Below, one piece after another: positions 55,072-64,000 of a stretch of 64,000 bases of DNA. Source of the stretch: Lachnospiraceae bacterium. Its GTDB lineage: Bacteria > Bacillota > Clostridia > Lachnospirales > Lachnospiraceae. The stretch covers positions 1-64,000 of the forward strand of contig JAGAQU010000048.1 of the NCBI GenBank assembly GCA_017622575.1, read 5' to 3'. Position 1 is the first letter of the stretch. The number at the start of each line of letters is the position of its first letter. The position numbers and the translations under genes are program-made. The notes under the pieces are model-generated. The model was not told the DNA's origin and made no database searches. It saw nothing but the letters and a program-made list of their open reading frames with translations.

Positions 55072-55563
55072 TTATGCATTTTTTAAGGTTACAGGTATTC
55101 TCTGTTTTTCATCTGTCTGATAATTCTGATAGAAAACATCAATCTCTTTACATCCGTCTTCCACACAGACAATTTTGTAGAATAATGCTTCCTGTCCAGC
55201 AGGGTAATATCTTCCTTCCTTCCATATGTCAAAAGGAGTAACTTCCTCATATTCCTTCAGATAAAGTTCCTCCTTCGGCATAGTAAAATGAACATTAAGA
55301 GAGGCTTCATCAATTCCATAATTGCTATTGTTTTCCAACACAATTTTTACTCTGTAATAAGAATATCCATCCCCTTCCTCTCCGTTATAACTGTTTCCAA
55401 GATACTCTGCCTCTGCTTCCTTAAAAACGGGACTCACCATTCTCCCAATCTCATACTCCATATAATCGGTTTCCGAGAGATAGACGCCGAAAGAGATCAG
55501 GCTGATAAATCCGCAACCCACTACTACCAGCACAGTTATCACGGTTTTTATCGTGTTCTTCAT
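55072..55563 (-). CDS. Membrane-anchored beta-domain protein upstream of MoxR
   Basis: A 163-residue protein with one N-terminal membrane helix (about 8-28) and an outside domain that looks like a beta-sandwich (YYRVKIVLENNSNYGIDEASLNVHF ... LFYKIVCVEDGCKEIDVFY). I do not recognise the family; a DUF4352-like or Ig-like fold is possible. It starts one base after the stop of the next protein's gene (55565) and precedes moxR, so all four seem to form one set. Confidence 0.65.
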   Translation of the reverse strand: MKNTIKTVITVLVVVGCGFISLISFGVYLSETDYMEYEIGRMVSPVFKEAEAEYLGNSYNGEEGDGYSYYRVKIVLENNSNYGIDEASLNVHFTMPKEELYLKEYEEVTPFDIWKEGRYYPAGQEALFYKIVCVEDGCKEIDVFYQNYQTDEKQRIPVTLKNA

Positions 55564-55564
55564 C

Positions 55565-56569
55565 TCAATAGCCCTCTCTTTCCACCAGTTCCTCTGTCAG
55601 TCCCTCATCCTCCGGCAAAACCTTCATTTCCTTTATGTACAGAGTATCAATCACCTGAATTTTATCCTCTGTCTTCTTCTGTTCCGCATAGAGAATAATT
55701 CTGTCCGTATCCTCAGGCACAAAGAAAAAGCAGTAGCCGCTGTGATCCGAACCGTTTCCGATACCGTAAGTGCTTAGTATCTGTTCATCCTGGAAACCAT
55801 ATCCATAAACATAGGGTGTGACAAGCTCTTTCCTGGCAGGTTTTTTGTAGGAATTAGCACCGTTTTCTTCAAAGCCGATATAAATATCCCTCATGGCATA
55901 ACTGTCTCTGATATACTGATCACTTTCCACCTGCACATAGACAGCAATCAGCTTAAGTCCCTCAGGGAATCCACGAAAGCTTTCCTTTGTGACAATCGTA
56001 TAAGCCTGATTTTCAAGTGTCACTTTATTATTTCCATACATCATAAAAGAATTGGAAACTTCCTCCTGCCGATAATCCAGATTACGGGCAGCATCGAGAG
56101 CACGTTCCTTCACCATTTTCGAAAGTATAACCGCTGTGGCAATACTTAAAACGGCAACCAGAATCGAGACAAGACAGATGATTGTCCTTACATGAATCCT
56201 TTTTTCCTTCTCCTCTCCGGCGTAAGTGACCTTCTCCTGTTTATGCTGCTCCATCACCCAACCGGAATCGTGATGCACATGACTCTCAATATATGGATTT
56301 ACGGTTCGAAACTCCTCGGAAGGATTTTGAAGCTGTATATTTTCCTGTTTTATTCTTTCCTTCTCATAATATGGATCCTTACGCGGTTTCTCGTCCTCAA
56401 AAAATTCTTTGGACAGACCGGAATAATCTGCTGAACTGTCCGTATTCCAAAAATTATCGCTGCTTTTGTCGCTGTCACCCTTCAGCCAGCCGTCATCTGC
56501 GACCGGTTTCTTCCAAAAATCATCATCAGAAGAGGATTTCCAAAAATCGTTCTCTTTATCGTCTCCCAT
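55565..56569 (-). CDS. Membrane protein with acidic/Trp-repeat N-terminal tail
   Basis: A 334-residue protein I do not recognise. The N-terminal 60 residues are polar and repeat an aromatic motif (NDFWKSS, DDFWKKP, DDGWLKG, DNFWNTD). A charged stretch leads to one membrane helix (about 128-150), and the rest is an outside domain rich in beta strands. The repeats could bind a cytoplasmic partner such as the VWA protein. It follows gpsA by 14 bases. Confidence 0.65.
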   Translation of the reverse strand: MGDDKENDFWKSSSDDDFWKKPVADDGWLKGDSDKSSDNFWNTDSSADYSGLSKEFFEDEKPRKDPYYEKERIKQENIQLQNPSEEFRTVNPYIESHVHHDSGWVMEQHKQEKVTYAGEEKEKRIHVRTIICLVSILVAVLSIATAVILSKMVKERALDAARNLDYRQEEVSNSFMMYGNNKVTLENQAYTIVTKESFRGFPEGLKLIAVYVQVESDQYIRDSYAMRDIYIGFEENGANSYKKPARKELVTPYVYGYGFQDEQILSTYGIGNGSDHSGYCFFFVPEDTDRIILYAEQKKTEDKIQVIDTLYIKEMKVLPEDEGLTEELVEREGY

Positions 56570-56583
56570 TATTTCTCCAATCT

Positions 56584-57627
56584 CTACCAGGGAATCTCTA
56601 CACTGTTCTGGTATAAATCTCTCAGATCAATATTTTCGACCTTTTTGTCACGAAGCATCAACTCTTTAACGGCATCCGCTGCACTTGCACCTTCAAACAG
56701 CACCTTGTTTACCTGTTCGACGATTGGCATGCTGACATGATATTTCTGTGAAAGCGCATAGCCTGCTTTTGCGGAATATACACCTTCCACCACCATTTTG
56801 ACCTCTGCCATGGCTTCTTCCATGGTTGCGCCTTTTCCGATCAGAATACCGGCACGTCTGTTTCTGGAATGCATGGAGGCACAGGTTACGATCAGATCCC
56901 CAATTCCGGTAAGTCCGTAAAAGGTTTCAATTCTGCCACCCATACTGATACCAAGCCTTGCAATCTCCGCGATTCCTCTGGTAATCAGTGCCGCTTTGGT
57001 ATTGTCCCCATATCCTAAACCATCCGCAATACCGGCTGCCAGTGCAACTACGTTTTTCAGTGCGGCTCCAAGTTCAATACCAAGCACATCCGAACTTATG
57101 TATACACGGAATACTTCGCTCATGAAAAGATTCTGGAGATACTCTGCCGTTTCCTTCCTCTTTGAACCTACGACAATGGTGGTCGGAATCCCCCTTCCCA
57201 CTTCCTCTGCATGAGAAGGACCGGAAAGCACAGCAACATCCGCATTAGGAATTTCCTCCTCAATAATCTCGGAAAGAGTCATCAAAGTTGCTTCTTCAAT
57301 TCCTTTTGCCACATTGACTATCTTTTGTCCTTCGGTTACAAAAGGCGCCATTTTGGCAGCTGTACTTCTGGTAAAAGGGGAAGGTACCGCAAGTACCAGC
57401 ACATCCTTACCCTTAATCGCCGCTTCCAGATCTGTTGTAAAAACCATATTCTCCGGTAACCTGACACCGGGAAGTTTATCTTTCTGCTCATGCTCTTCCT
57501 TCAGCATCCTGATTTCATCTTCCAGGATGGACCAGACGGTTACATTGTTTCCGTTGTTATATAAAAGCAGGGACAGTGCTGTTCCCCAGCTTCCCGCTCC
57601 GATCATTCCTACTTCCGCCATCTTCAT
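56584..57627 (-). CDS. gpsA: Glycerol-3-phosphate dehydrogenase (NAD(P)+)
   Basis: A 347-residue GpsA: NAD motif GMIGAGSWGTAL, VLAVPSPF, VNVAKGIE, the catalytic Lys in AALKNVVALAAGIADGLGYGDNTKAALITRG, and a C-terminal helical domain. It makes sn-glycerol-3-phosphate for phospholipids. The start may be 57627 or 57621. PlsY, encoded directly upstream, uses its product. Confidence 0.95.
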   Translation of the reverse strand: MKMAEVGMIGAGSWGTALSLLLYNNGNNVTVWSILEDEIRMLKEEHEQKDKLPGVRLPENMVFTTDLEAAIKGKDVLVLAVPSPFTRSTAAKMAPFVTEGQKIVNVAKGIEEATLMTLSEIIEEEIPNADVAVLSGPSHAEEVGRGIPTTIVVGSKRKETAEYLQNLFMSEVFRVYISSDVLGIELGAALKNVVALAAGIADGLGYGDNTKAALITRGIAEIARLGISMGGRIETFYGLTGIGDLIVTCASMHSRNRRAGILIGKGATMEEAMAEVKMVVEGVYSAKAGYALSQKYHVSMPIVEQVNKVLFEGASAADAVKELMLRDKKVENIDLRDLYQNSVEIPW

Positions 57628-57653
57628 ACCTCTTTCTGTTTGATATGTATTAT

Positions 57654-58304
57654 TTACTTTACGTCGTTTTTCTTTGTAAGATATGTTTTGCGCTCTTCAC
57701 CCTTAATTAGACGCTTGATATTTTCCCTGTGTTTATAATAAGCCATAATCGTGAGAAATGCGGTGATCACATACATTTCGTTTAAAATCCCCTGGCTGGC
57801 GCGGAACAGACCCATCTGACCACTGATCACCATCTGAATCATGATTCCTGCATAAACAAGAAGGGAGCCAAGTGACACATAGTGTGTCAGGAAAAAAGTG
57901 CCGAAGAACAAAACAACGCCTACCGGAATAAAGGTTGGATGAAAGGACAACACAAGGCCTGCTGTAGCTGCAATCCCTTTGCCGCCTTTAAATTTCAGAT
58001 AGAATGGAAAGTTATGACCGAGGATCGCTCCTGTTGCCGCATAAAGCTTTAAAAGATAGAGTTCCTCCGGATGGGCTTTTCCAAACAAGGCCCCGCACAG
58101 CAAAACCGCAAGGATCGTCTTCATAATATCTCCAAAAAGTACGATCAGCCCCGCTTTTGTTCCCAGAACCCTCAAGGTGTTGGTGGTACCGGCATTGCCG
58201 CTGCCGTAATTACGGATATCGATGCCGTGCATTTTGCCATAAATGAATGCTGTCTGAAACAAGCCAAATACATAGCCAATCAAAATACAATACAAGCGTT
58301 CCAT
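57654..58304 (-). CDS. plsY: Acyl-phosphate:glycerol-3-phosphate acyltransferase PlsY
   Basis: A 216-residue membrane protein with about five segments and the PlsY motifs YGSGNAGTTNTLRVLG, HNFPFYLKFKGGKGIAA and, after it, the third loop. It makes lysophosphatidic acid from acyl-phosphate. It is encoded two bases after der and before gpsA. Confidence 0.95.
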   Translation of the reverse strand: MERLYCILIGYVFGLFQTAFIYGKMHGIDIRNYGSGNAGTTNTLRVLGTKAGLIVLFGDIMKTILAVLLCGALFGKAHPEELYLLKLYAATGAILGHNFPFYLKFKGGKGIAATAGLVLSFHPTFIPVGVVLFFGTFFLTHYVSLGSLLVYAGIMIQMVISGQMGLFRASQGILNEMYVITAFLTIMAYYKHRENIKRLIKGEERKTYLTKKNDVK

Positions 58305-58306
58305 TT

Positions 58307-59644
58307 TTATTTGTTTTCCTTTCTTTCCCGTATGATAAATTTGAGGGGAGTTCCTTTAAATCCGAAAGCTTCCCGAATCTTGTTCTCAATATATCTGGTA
58401 TAAGAAAAATGCATCAGATTCTTATCATTCACAAAAATCACAAAGGTAGGAGGCTTCACAGCTGCCTGGGTGATATAAAAGAGTTTCAGTCTCCTTCCTT
58501 TATCTGAAGGAGGTTGCTGAAGAGCCACCGCTTCCGCCATGATTTCATTGAGCACACCGGTAGCAACCCTCATGGCATGATTTTCAGCCACCATGTCAAT
58601 CAGATCATACAGCTTGTTCAGTCTTTGTCCCGTCAATGCAGAAATATAGGTAATCTCCGCATAAGGCATATAGGAAAGGATTTCCCTGATCTTGGATTCA
58701 TACTCTTTTACTGTCTTATTATTCTTTTCAATGGCATCCCACTTATTGACGGCAATGATGACTGCCTTTCCCCTCTCATGGGCAATTCCGGCGATCTTGG
58801 CGTCCTGCTCCGTGACACCCTCCACGGCATCAATCAGAAGCACCACAATATCGGCACGCTCCACGGCACTTACCGTACGCACGATCATATAGCGTTCCAG
58901 ATCTTCCTTTATCTTATTCTTGCGCCTCAGTCCCGCAGTATCGATGAAAATATACTCCTTGCCGTTGTGGGTAATCGGAGTATCAACGGCATCCCTTGTG
59001 GTGCCTGCCACATCGGAGACGATCAGTCTGTTTTCACCGAGCATTTTATTGATCAGCGAAGATTTTCCAACGTTCGGCTTACCAACAATGGCCACACGAA
59101 TCTTATCATCTTCTTCCTCTTCCTGACTCTCCTCACCGAAATGTGCAATCACCTCATCCAGCATATCTCCAAGTCCCATCTGATTGGCTGCGGAAATGGG
59201 ATGAGGATCCCCAATGCCGAGGTTATAAAACTCATACACATCTGCCATATATTTATTTACATTATCTACCTTGTTCACTGCAAGTATCACGGGTTTTTGT
59301 GAACGGCGAAGCATATCTGCCACCTTGGCATCTGCATCCACAAGTCCCTGCCTTACATCCACCATAAAGATAATGACATCTGCCGTATTGATGGCAATTT
59401 CAGCCTGTTCTCTCATCTGAGAAAGGATGACATCCTTACTGTCCGGCTCAATGCCGCCTGTATCGATCAGGGTAAAGGATCTGCCAAGCCAGTTGATATC
59501 AGCATAAATTCTGTCTCTTGTAATACCGGGCGTATCCTTTACAATTGAAATTTTCTGTCCTGCAAGTGCGTTGAACAATGTGGATTTTCCCACATTGGGT
59601 CTTCCCACCACTGCTACAATAGGCTTGCCTTTACTTCTACTCAT
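58307..59644 (-). CDS. der: Ribosome assembly GTPase Der (EngA)
   Basis: A 445-residue double GTPase: first G domain GRPNVGKSTLFN, second GKPNVGKSSLINK, each with DTxG and NKxD (NKVD, NKWD), and a C-terminal KH-like domain. It takes part in 50S subunit maturation. Confidence 0.97.
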   Translation of the reverse strand: MSRSKGKPIVAVVGRPNVGKSTLFNALAGQKISIVKDTPGITRDRIYADINWLGRSFTLIDTGGIEPDSKDVILSQMREQAEIAINTADVIIFMVDVRQGLVDADAKVADMLRRSQKPVILAVNKVDNVNKYMADVYEFYNLGIGDPHPISAANQMGLGDMLDEVIAHFGEESQEEEEDDKIRVAIVGKPNVGKSSLINKMLGENRLIVSDVAGTTRDAVDTPITHNGKEYIFIDTAGLRRKNKIKEDLERYMIVRTVSAVERADIVVLLIDAVEGVTEQDAKIAGIAHERGKAVIIAVNKWDAIEKNNKTVKEYESKIREILSYMPYAEITYISALTGQRLNKLYDLIDMVAENHAMRVATGVLNEIMAEAVALQQPPSDKGRRLKLFYITQAAVKPPTFVIFVNDKNLMHFSYTRYIENKIREAFGFKGTPLKFIIRERKENK

Positions 59645-59659
59645 TTATTTCCTCCATAA

Positions 59660-61000
59660 TTAAGCTCTTAAAAGCACCGAATCAACAAAATCATATCCGC
59701 TTGATTTTACAATATCTGCCCTTACTTGTAAAGCCTTTTCCAGTTCCGGAACTGTCACATCATCAAGGAAAACATCCTCCCCGCTCCGAAGTACATTCTG
59801 CGGCAGTAAGAGCCTTTCGCCAAGAGGTTGTCCTTTCAGCTGTTTTATGATGTCCTGTCCCGTTAAAAGTCCGGAAACCGTAATCATTTCTCCGAAAAAA
59901 TCATTTCTGATTCCGTATACATGAATGGTAAGACCGTGCAGCGTCCTCATCATTTCCTCTGCCATCTGTCTGATATATGGAAAGGCAAGTTTCCCGGTTA
60001 CCATGGAAATCTCCTGTTCCCTCATCAAAATTACATCATTCTCCTGTTCCTTCCGAAGTTTTTCCATGGCATCCTGAAACTCAGAAAGAAGAAGTCTGAT
60101 CATTCCCACACCATTTTCCAATTGTAGATAACCGTCATAATTCTCTTCCGGGGGAAGCTCTTCTCCTGCCAGGATATACCACTCATCACTGGCATGGATA
60201 AAATGAGTCCCATATTTTTCATAAATCTCTCTCTGAAAATGGTGAATCGTGGCAAGAACCTCTTTCGCATCTTCTCTTGTAAACGGCATAAGCGGATAAA
60301 GCCCATCCCTGTATTTGGAAAGACCAACCGGTACCACTGAAACACTTTCCAGATTAGGGAGATATTTCATCATCTCACGAATGCTGAATTCAAGTTCTGC
60401 TCCATCATTAACCCCTTTGCAGAGTACAATCTGCCCATTCATGGTAATGCCGGCATCAAAAAGCCTGTCCACCTTTTTGAGTGCTTCCCCTGCAAACCGA
60501 TTGTTCAGCATTTTACAGCGCAACTGAGGATTCATAGTCTGAAAGGATATGTTAATAGGGGAAAGATGATATTTGATGATCCTGTCAAGATCATGGTCTG
60601 ACATATTGGTAAGTGTCACATAATTTCCCTGCAAAAAAGAAAGTCTGGAATCATCATCCTTAAAATACAGAGTATCTCGCATCCCTTTCGGCATCTGATC
60701 AATAAAACAGAAAATACATTTATTATGACAGGATCTGTAATCATCCATAAGACCGTTGTCAAAGATAATACCAAGGTCTTCATCCTCATCCTTGTCAACC
60801 TCAAGAACCCACTGCTCACCGTCCGGCTTTTCAATCAGTATCTCAATATAAGTATCTTCCACATAAAACTGATAATCAAAAATATCTTCTATGATTTCAT
60901 TATTAATAGCAAGAAGTCTGTCCCCTGCCGCAATATCCAGCTCTGCAGCAATACTTCCCGGCAACACTTCTTTGATTAAATGACCCTTTTGTCTATTCAT
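59660..61000 (-). CDS. DUF512 family radical SAM-like protein with PDZ-like N-terminus
   Basis: A 446-residue protein: an N-terminal PDZ-like part (VLPGSIAAELDIAAGDRLLAIN), then CHNKCIFCFIDQMPKGMR with a CxxxCxxC triad as in radical SAM enzymes, then a DUF512 domain (VTGKLAFPYI ... SGLLTGQDI). It is conserved next to der in many clostridia; its substrate is unknown. A GGAG site stands nine bases before the ATG. It is the first gene of the 13-gene run. Confidence 0.85.
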   Translation of the reverse strand: MNRQKGHLIKEVLPGSIAAELDIAAGDRLLAINNEIIEDIFDYQFYVEDTYIEILIEKPDGEQWVLEVDKDEDEDLGIIFDNGLMDDYRSCHNKCIFCFIDQMPKGMRDTLYFKDDDSRLSFLQGNYVTLTNMSDHDLDRIIKYHLSPINISFQTMNPQLRCKMLNNRFAGEALKKVDRLFDAGITMNGQIVLCKGVNDGAELEFSIREMMKYLPNLESVSVVPVGLSKYRDGLYPLMPFTREDAKEVLATIHHFQREIYEKYGTHFIHASDEWYILAGEELPPEENYDGYLQLENGVGMIRLLLSEFQDAMEKLRKEQENDVILMREQEISMVTGKLAFPYIRQMAEEMMRTLHGLTIHVYGIRNDFFGEMITVSGLLTGQDIIKQLKGQPLGERLLLPQNVLRSGEDVFLDDVTVPELEKALQVRADIVKSSGYDFVDSVLLRA

Positions 61001-61039
61001 CGTTTTTCACTCCAGTATACTAATTGTATTATAAATTTC

Positions 61040-61068
61040 TTGACGTGTCACTAGCAGAATGATATAAA
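61040..61068 (+). promoter_or_regulatory. SigA-type promoter of prs
   Basis: TTGACG (61040-61045) and TATAAA (61063-61068) with a 17-base spacer, 48 bases before the prs ATG. Confidence 0.7.
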
Positions 61069-61116
61069 TTAATTGAAGTTTTTTAAAGCTTACTATTCTT
61101 TTATTCGGAGGATACC

Positions 61117-62316
61117 ATGCCTAATTTACATGAATTGGAGGCTGCCATTCCGGTCGCTCCGCTTAAACTTATCGTACTTGATTCCGCTGCAAGACTTGGC
61201 AAGCAGGTCAATAATTATCTTGTTAATTTCAGAAGAGATGTTAAAAATATTGCAAAGAATGATCCTGCCTTTGAAGGTTATGTATCCGACAATTATATTG
61301 CCGATGCCACCTGCTACCGTTTTGGTACAGGAGAAGGAAAAGGAGTCATTTCGGAATCCGTAAGAGGAAAAGATCTTTTTATTCTCGTTGATGTCTGCAA
61401 TCACAGTATTTCCTATACCATGAACGGTTATACCAACTATAAGTCCCCCGACGACCATTATCAGGACCTGAAAAGAATGATCTCTGCTGTGAATGGAAAA
61501 GCCCACAGAATCAACGTGATCATGCCCTTCCTCTATGAGGGAAGACAGCATAAGAGAAACGGTCGCGAATCTCTTGACTGTGCCTATGCCATCGAGGAAT
61601 TAAGCAGCATGGGCGTCAACAATTTCATTACCTTTGACGCTCATGATCCCAGAGTCCAGAATGCAGAGCCCCTGTGCGGCTTTGACAATATCACTGCCCC
61701 CGACATTCTGGCAAGAGCGCTTCTGCGTTCCGAAAATGACCTTCTCATTGATAAAGATCACCTTATCGTGATCAGTCCCGATGAAGGCGCTCTCGACAGA
61801 GCGGTATATTTTGCAAACGTCCTTGGAGTCGATACCGGTATGTTCTATAAACGCCGCGATTATTCCAAAATTGTCAACGGCAAAAATCCCATCGTTGCCC
61901 ACGAATTTCTGGGAGACAATATTGACGGCAAGGATGTCATCATCATGGATGATATGATCGCTTCCGGCGGAAGTATGATTGATACTGCAAAGCAGCTAAA
62001 AGCGATGAACGCAAAGAGAGTTTATCTGTGTGCCACTTTCGGTCTTTTCACGGAGGGACTTTCCAAATTCGATGAAGCCTATGAAAAGTGCTACTTCGAT
62101 AAGATTGTCACCACAAACCTGACCTACCAGATTCCGGAGTTGAAATCAAGACCCTACTACGTGGAAGCTGACATGAGCAAGATGATTGCATCCATCGTCG
62201 ACTTCATGAACCATGATTCTTCCATGTCAAATGTTTACACCTCGGCTGAAAAGATTCATGAGATTCTGGAACGCTACAACAGCCGCGAGGATTTTATCGA
62301 GAATGATCCGGCATAA
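61117..62316 (+). CDS. prs: Ribose-phosphate pyrophosphokinase, long form
   Basis: A 399-residue PRPP synthetase, longer than the common 310-320. The PRPP loop VIIMDDMIASGGSMIDTA (about 285-302) is well conserved, the EGRQHKRNGRES region matches the ATP-binding loop in a modified form, and VISPDEGALDRA holds the ribose-phosphate region. The added length is in the N-terminal half and at the C-terminus. It makes PRPP for nucleotide synthesis. CGGAGG precedes the ATG. Confidence 0.88.
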   Translation: MPNLHELEAAIPVAPLKLIVLDSAARLGKQVNNYLVNFRRDVKNIAKNDPAFEGYVSDNYIADATCYRFGTGEGKGVISESVRGKDLFILVDVCNHSISYTMNGYTNYKSPDDHYQDLKRMISAVNGKAHRINVIMPFLYEGRQHKRNGRESLDCAYAIEELSSMGVNNFITFDAHDPRVQNAEPLCGFDNITAPDILARALLRSENDLLIDKDHLIVISPDEGALDRAVYFANVLGVDTGMFYKRRDYSKIVNGKNPIVAHEFLGDNIDGKDVIIMDDMIASGGSMIDTAKQLKAMNAKRVYLCATFGLFTEGLSKFDEAYEKCYFDKIVTTNLTYQIPELKSRPYYVEADMSKMIASIVDFMNHDSSMSNVYTSAEKIHEILERYNSREDFIENDPA

Positions 62317-62342
62317 TTATCACATGACTGAAAAGCCAAAGC

Positions 62343-62371
62343 AGCCTCCGGTTTATTGGAAACCGGAGGCT
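62343..62371. terminator. Bidirectional terminator between prs and the kinase gene
   Basis: A perfect 12-base stem (AGCCTCCGGTTT with AAACCGGAGGCT) and a five-base loop, followed by TTTCTT on the plus strand. The minus-strand kinase gene ends 23 bases beyond it, so it can serve both. Confidence 0.88.
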
Positions 62372-62394
62372 TTCTTATATCCTTATACTATTTT

Positions 62395-64000
62395 TTACTT
62401 ATCCTCGAGAAGCGGGAATGTCAGCACAACCTTGAACAGATCCCCATCCACCATAATCTCAAATTTACCATTCATGGCTTCTGTCAGATTCTTGGCAATG
62501 GAAAGTCCGAGTCCGCTTCCCTCCGTGGTTCTGGATTCATCTCCCCTGATAAACCGCTCTGTCAATTCATCGGAGCTCACTTTAATTGGATTGGCAGAAA
62601 TATTCTTAACAGACAAGGCTACCTGCCCTATTCCTTTCTCGGATTTCAATTCTTCCACATCAATATAGACTCTGGTTCCAGCAAGTGCATATTTGAAGAT
62701 ATTGTTGAATAGATTTTCAATCACTCTCCAGATTCTTCTGGAATCTGCTTCCACATAAACACTGCTCTTTTTCGTCCGGATCACGGGAGTCAGATTCTTT
62801 TGTTCAAACTTCTCCGAGAACTCTCCTATGGTCTGGTTCAAAAGTTCAATCAGATTAATTCTCTCCATTTGCAGAACAATATTTCCCGATGAGATTTTTG
62901 ATGCCTCAACTAAATCGTCCGTAAGCTGCTTCAGTCTCTGGGATTTTGTATCCAGGACCTCAATATATTCCTTCACCTTGGGATTGTCAATATTTTCCCG
63001 CTTGATCAGATCAACATAATTAATAATGGAGGTAAGGGGTGTTTTTATGTCATGGGAAACATTGGTGATCAGATCCGCCTTCAATCTCTCATCCTTCATG
63101 CTGGTTGCTACCGCATCCCGAATTCCGTCACCGATACTGTTTACCTCACCCGCCAGTATCAGATTATCTCCGTGAAGAGAAGTCACATCAATCTTGTGCT
63201 CCATATCGCCTGCATTGATCTTCTTAATCCCCTTTAAAATACGCTGTCTGTCAATGGCTGCTTTGTAGAAGCACGCGATAGCCAAACCGTCTGCAAACAA
63301 CGCTATGATCAGCACTACTGTGAACAATTTCCTGCTCACATTATCGGCTGCAAAAATCCAAAGCAGCATATTCAGGAAGAACAGGAAAAGGGCAGGCACG
63401 AGTGCCCTTAAAACAACGGAGCTGTTATCATATAAATACATGGAAAGTCTCACAGCCTTTTTGCACAATCGTCGGAGAAGACTATTTTTCCACAGTGTTC
63501 CTGCTTTTATCCTTCTCACATAACTGTAATAAAAGAAGGAGATCAAAAAGCTGATGAACAGTGCAGTCATACCCGCAATCACCACAATCATCGGCATGAC
63601 TGTACCGGCAGCCACAATTTCCTTAAGTCCTTTAAGCTTAAGAAGCGTTGCCACCGCAAAAGTCGTAATAGTCACCGCCCCCGCAGTAAGGAGAAGCATG
63701 ATCTCTGTAGGGATTTTATCTTCCACCTTAAGCGTGATAATCTTCTCTCCCTCACCGGTAGTTCGTTCCTTTCCCTCTCTTAACGTAAGAACAAAGGCAA
63801 GCAGCACATAGAGAAGGATTCCTGCAACAGCCACTGCCAGATACTGCCAGAAATAGGGGGAATACTGTTCAAATCCTCTCCTTGCCTGCGTAAAGACATC
63901 AGCCACTGCATAAGGAGACTTGACTCCGATCAATATCTGGGTATCCTCGGGATAGGCATATTCATATCCTTTCAGAACGTATCTTACTGTTTCCTCCTCG
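62395..64000 (-). CDS. Sensor histidine kinase, N-terminus outside the window
   Basis: At least 535 residues; the frame stays open to base 64000, so the start is off the window. There is an extracytoplasmic N-terminal part, about five membrane segments, a HAMP-like linker, the H-box NVSHDIKTPLTS with the phospho-His, the N-box and the G-box GSGLGLSIAKN. It should pair with a response regulator encoded beyond the window. The stimulus is unknown. Confidence 0.88.
   Translation of the reverse strand, partial: EEETVRYVLKGYEYAYPEDTQILIGVKSPYAVADVFTQARRGFEQYSPYFWQYLAVAVAGILLYVLLAFVLTLREGKERTTGEGEKIITLKVEDKIPTEIMLLLTAGAVTITTFAVATLLKLKGLKEIVAAGTVMPMIVVIAGMTALFISFLISFFYYSYVRRIKAGTLWKNSLLRRLCKKAVRLSMYLYDNSSVVLRALVPALFLFFLNMLLWIFAADNVSRKLFTVVLIIALFADGLAIACFYKAAIDRQRILKGIKKINAGDMEHKIDVTSLHGDNLILAGEVNSIGDGIRDAVATSMKDERLKADLITNVSHDIKTPLTSIINYVDLIKRENIDNPKVKEYIEVLDTKSQRLKQLTDDLVEASKISSGNIVLQMERINLIELLNQTIGEFSEKFEQKNLTPVIRTKKSSVYVEADSRRIWRVIENLFNNIFKYALAGTRVYIDVEELKSEKGIGQVALSVKNISANPIKVSSDELTERFIRGDESRTTEGSGLGLSIAKNLTEAMNGKFEIMVDGDLFKVVLTFPLLEDK

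Noticed and set aside
58514..59302. 262-residue plus-strand ORF opposite der
   Set aside because: It is fully antisense to a strongly conserved GTPase gene, has no recognisable domain, and is explained by codon use of der.
1..64000. CRISPR arrays, IS elements, prophage, tRNA or rRNA genes
   Set aside because: No regularly spaced repeats, transposase or integrase motifs, or cloverleaf-like sequences were noticed on reading either strand.

Overview
The window looks like chromosomal core DNA of an anaerobic, spore-forming clostridium, most likely a Lachnospiraceae (Clostridium cluster XIVa) member. Evidence: moderate-to-low GC with A/G-rich Shine-Dalgarno sites; sporulation genes (spoIVA, cotJA-cotJB-cotJC, a SpoVAF/GerA-type protein); anaerobic enzymes (class III ribonucleotide reductase with its activase, a group B-like [FeFe] hydrogenase, L-lactate dehydrogenase, FeoAB); and the gene order radC-mreBCD-mrdA and mutS-mutL-miaA. 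A methyl-accepting chemotaxis protein suggests motility. No rRNA, tRNA, IS element, prophage or CRISPR array was seen. Nearly every gene lies on the minus strand, so read from high to low coordinates for operon order.

Layout. 1-4123: DUF4321 protein, radC, mreB, mreC, mreD and the start of a class B penicillin-binding protein (cell elongation). 4229-14161: miaB, SulP transporter, mutS, mutL, miaA and a PLP 'aluminium resistance' protein (tRNA modification and mismatch repair). 14198-16867: a possible nuclease/winged-helix protein, GtrA, ldh with its own promoter and a leader hairpin, and a Cys-rich mini-protein. 16929-19359: DUF5662 protein and an isoamylase-like GH13 protein that has lost its catalytic residues. 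19509-24593: DUF1292 protein (plus strand), compact UvrD-type helicase, gltX, [FeFe] hydrogenase. 24716-30738: feoAB and a GldA / GldFG-fusion / DUF4340 ABC system. 30933-32602 (plus): cotJABC and a DUF6512 membrane protein. 32667-33290: decayed MATE transporter, a truncated ORF and a cluster of hairpins. 33298-37975: SpoVAF/GerA-like protein, dut, nrdG, nrdD under a promoter with paired NrdR-like boxes. 38209-40078: DapL-like aminotransferase and a YjjG-type HAD phosphatase. 40162-46422: punA, cdd, an MTA/SAH deaminase, a chemoreceptor, a membrane-anchored MutS homologue and a 51-residue membrane peptide. 46532-48022: spoIVA with a SigE-type promoter. 48080-61000: a 13-gene minus-strand run with DUF512 radical-SAM-like protein, der, plsY, gpsA, two membrane-anchored proteins, MoxR ATPase, VWA protein, tyrS, a cytoplasmic GH74-like protein, a YgjP-type metallopeptidase and a YkgJ-like Cys-rich protein. 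61117-62316 (plus): a long divergent prs. 62395-64000: a sensor histidine kinase cut by the window edge.

Most of the window is housekeeping. The least explained parts are the pseudo-GH13 protein, the MoxR/VWA module with its two membrane partners, the membrane MutS protein inside a nucleoside-salvage/chemoreceptor operon, the ExQ-motif nuclease-like protein, the Cys-rich mini-protein, the divergent MreB, and several regulatory overlaps: a dut terminator lying across a SigG-like promoter, a terminator-like hairpin at the very start of the ldh leader, and an unassigned multi-hairpin element at 33197-33260.
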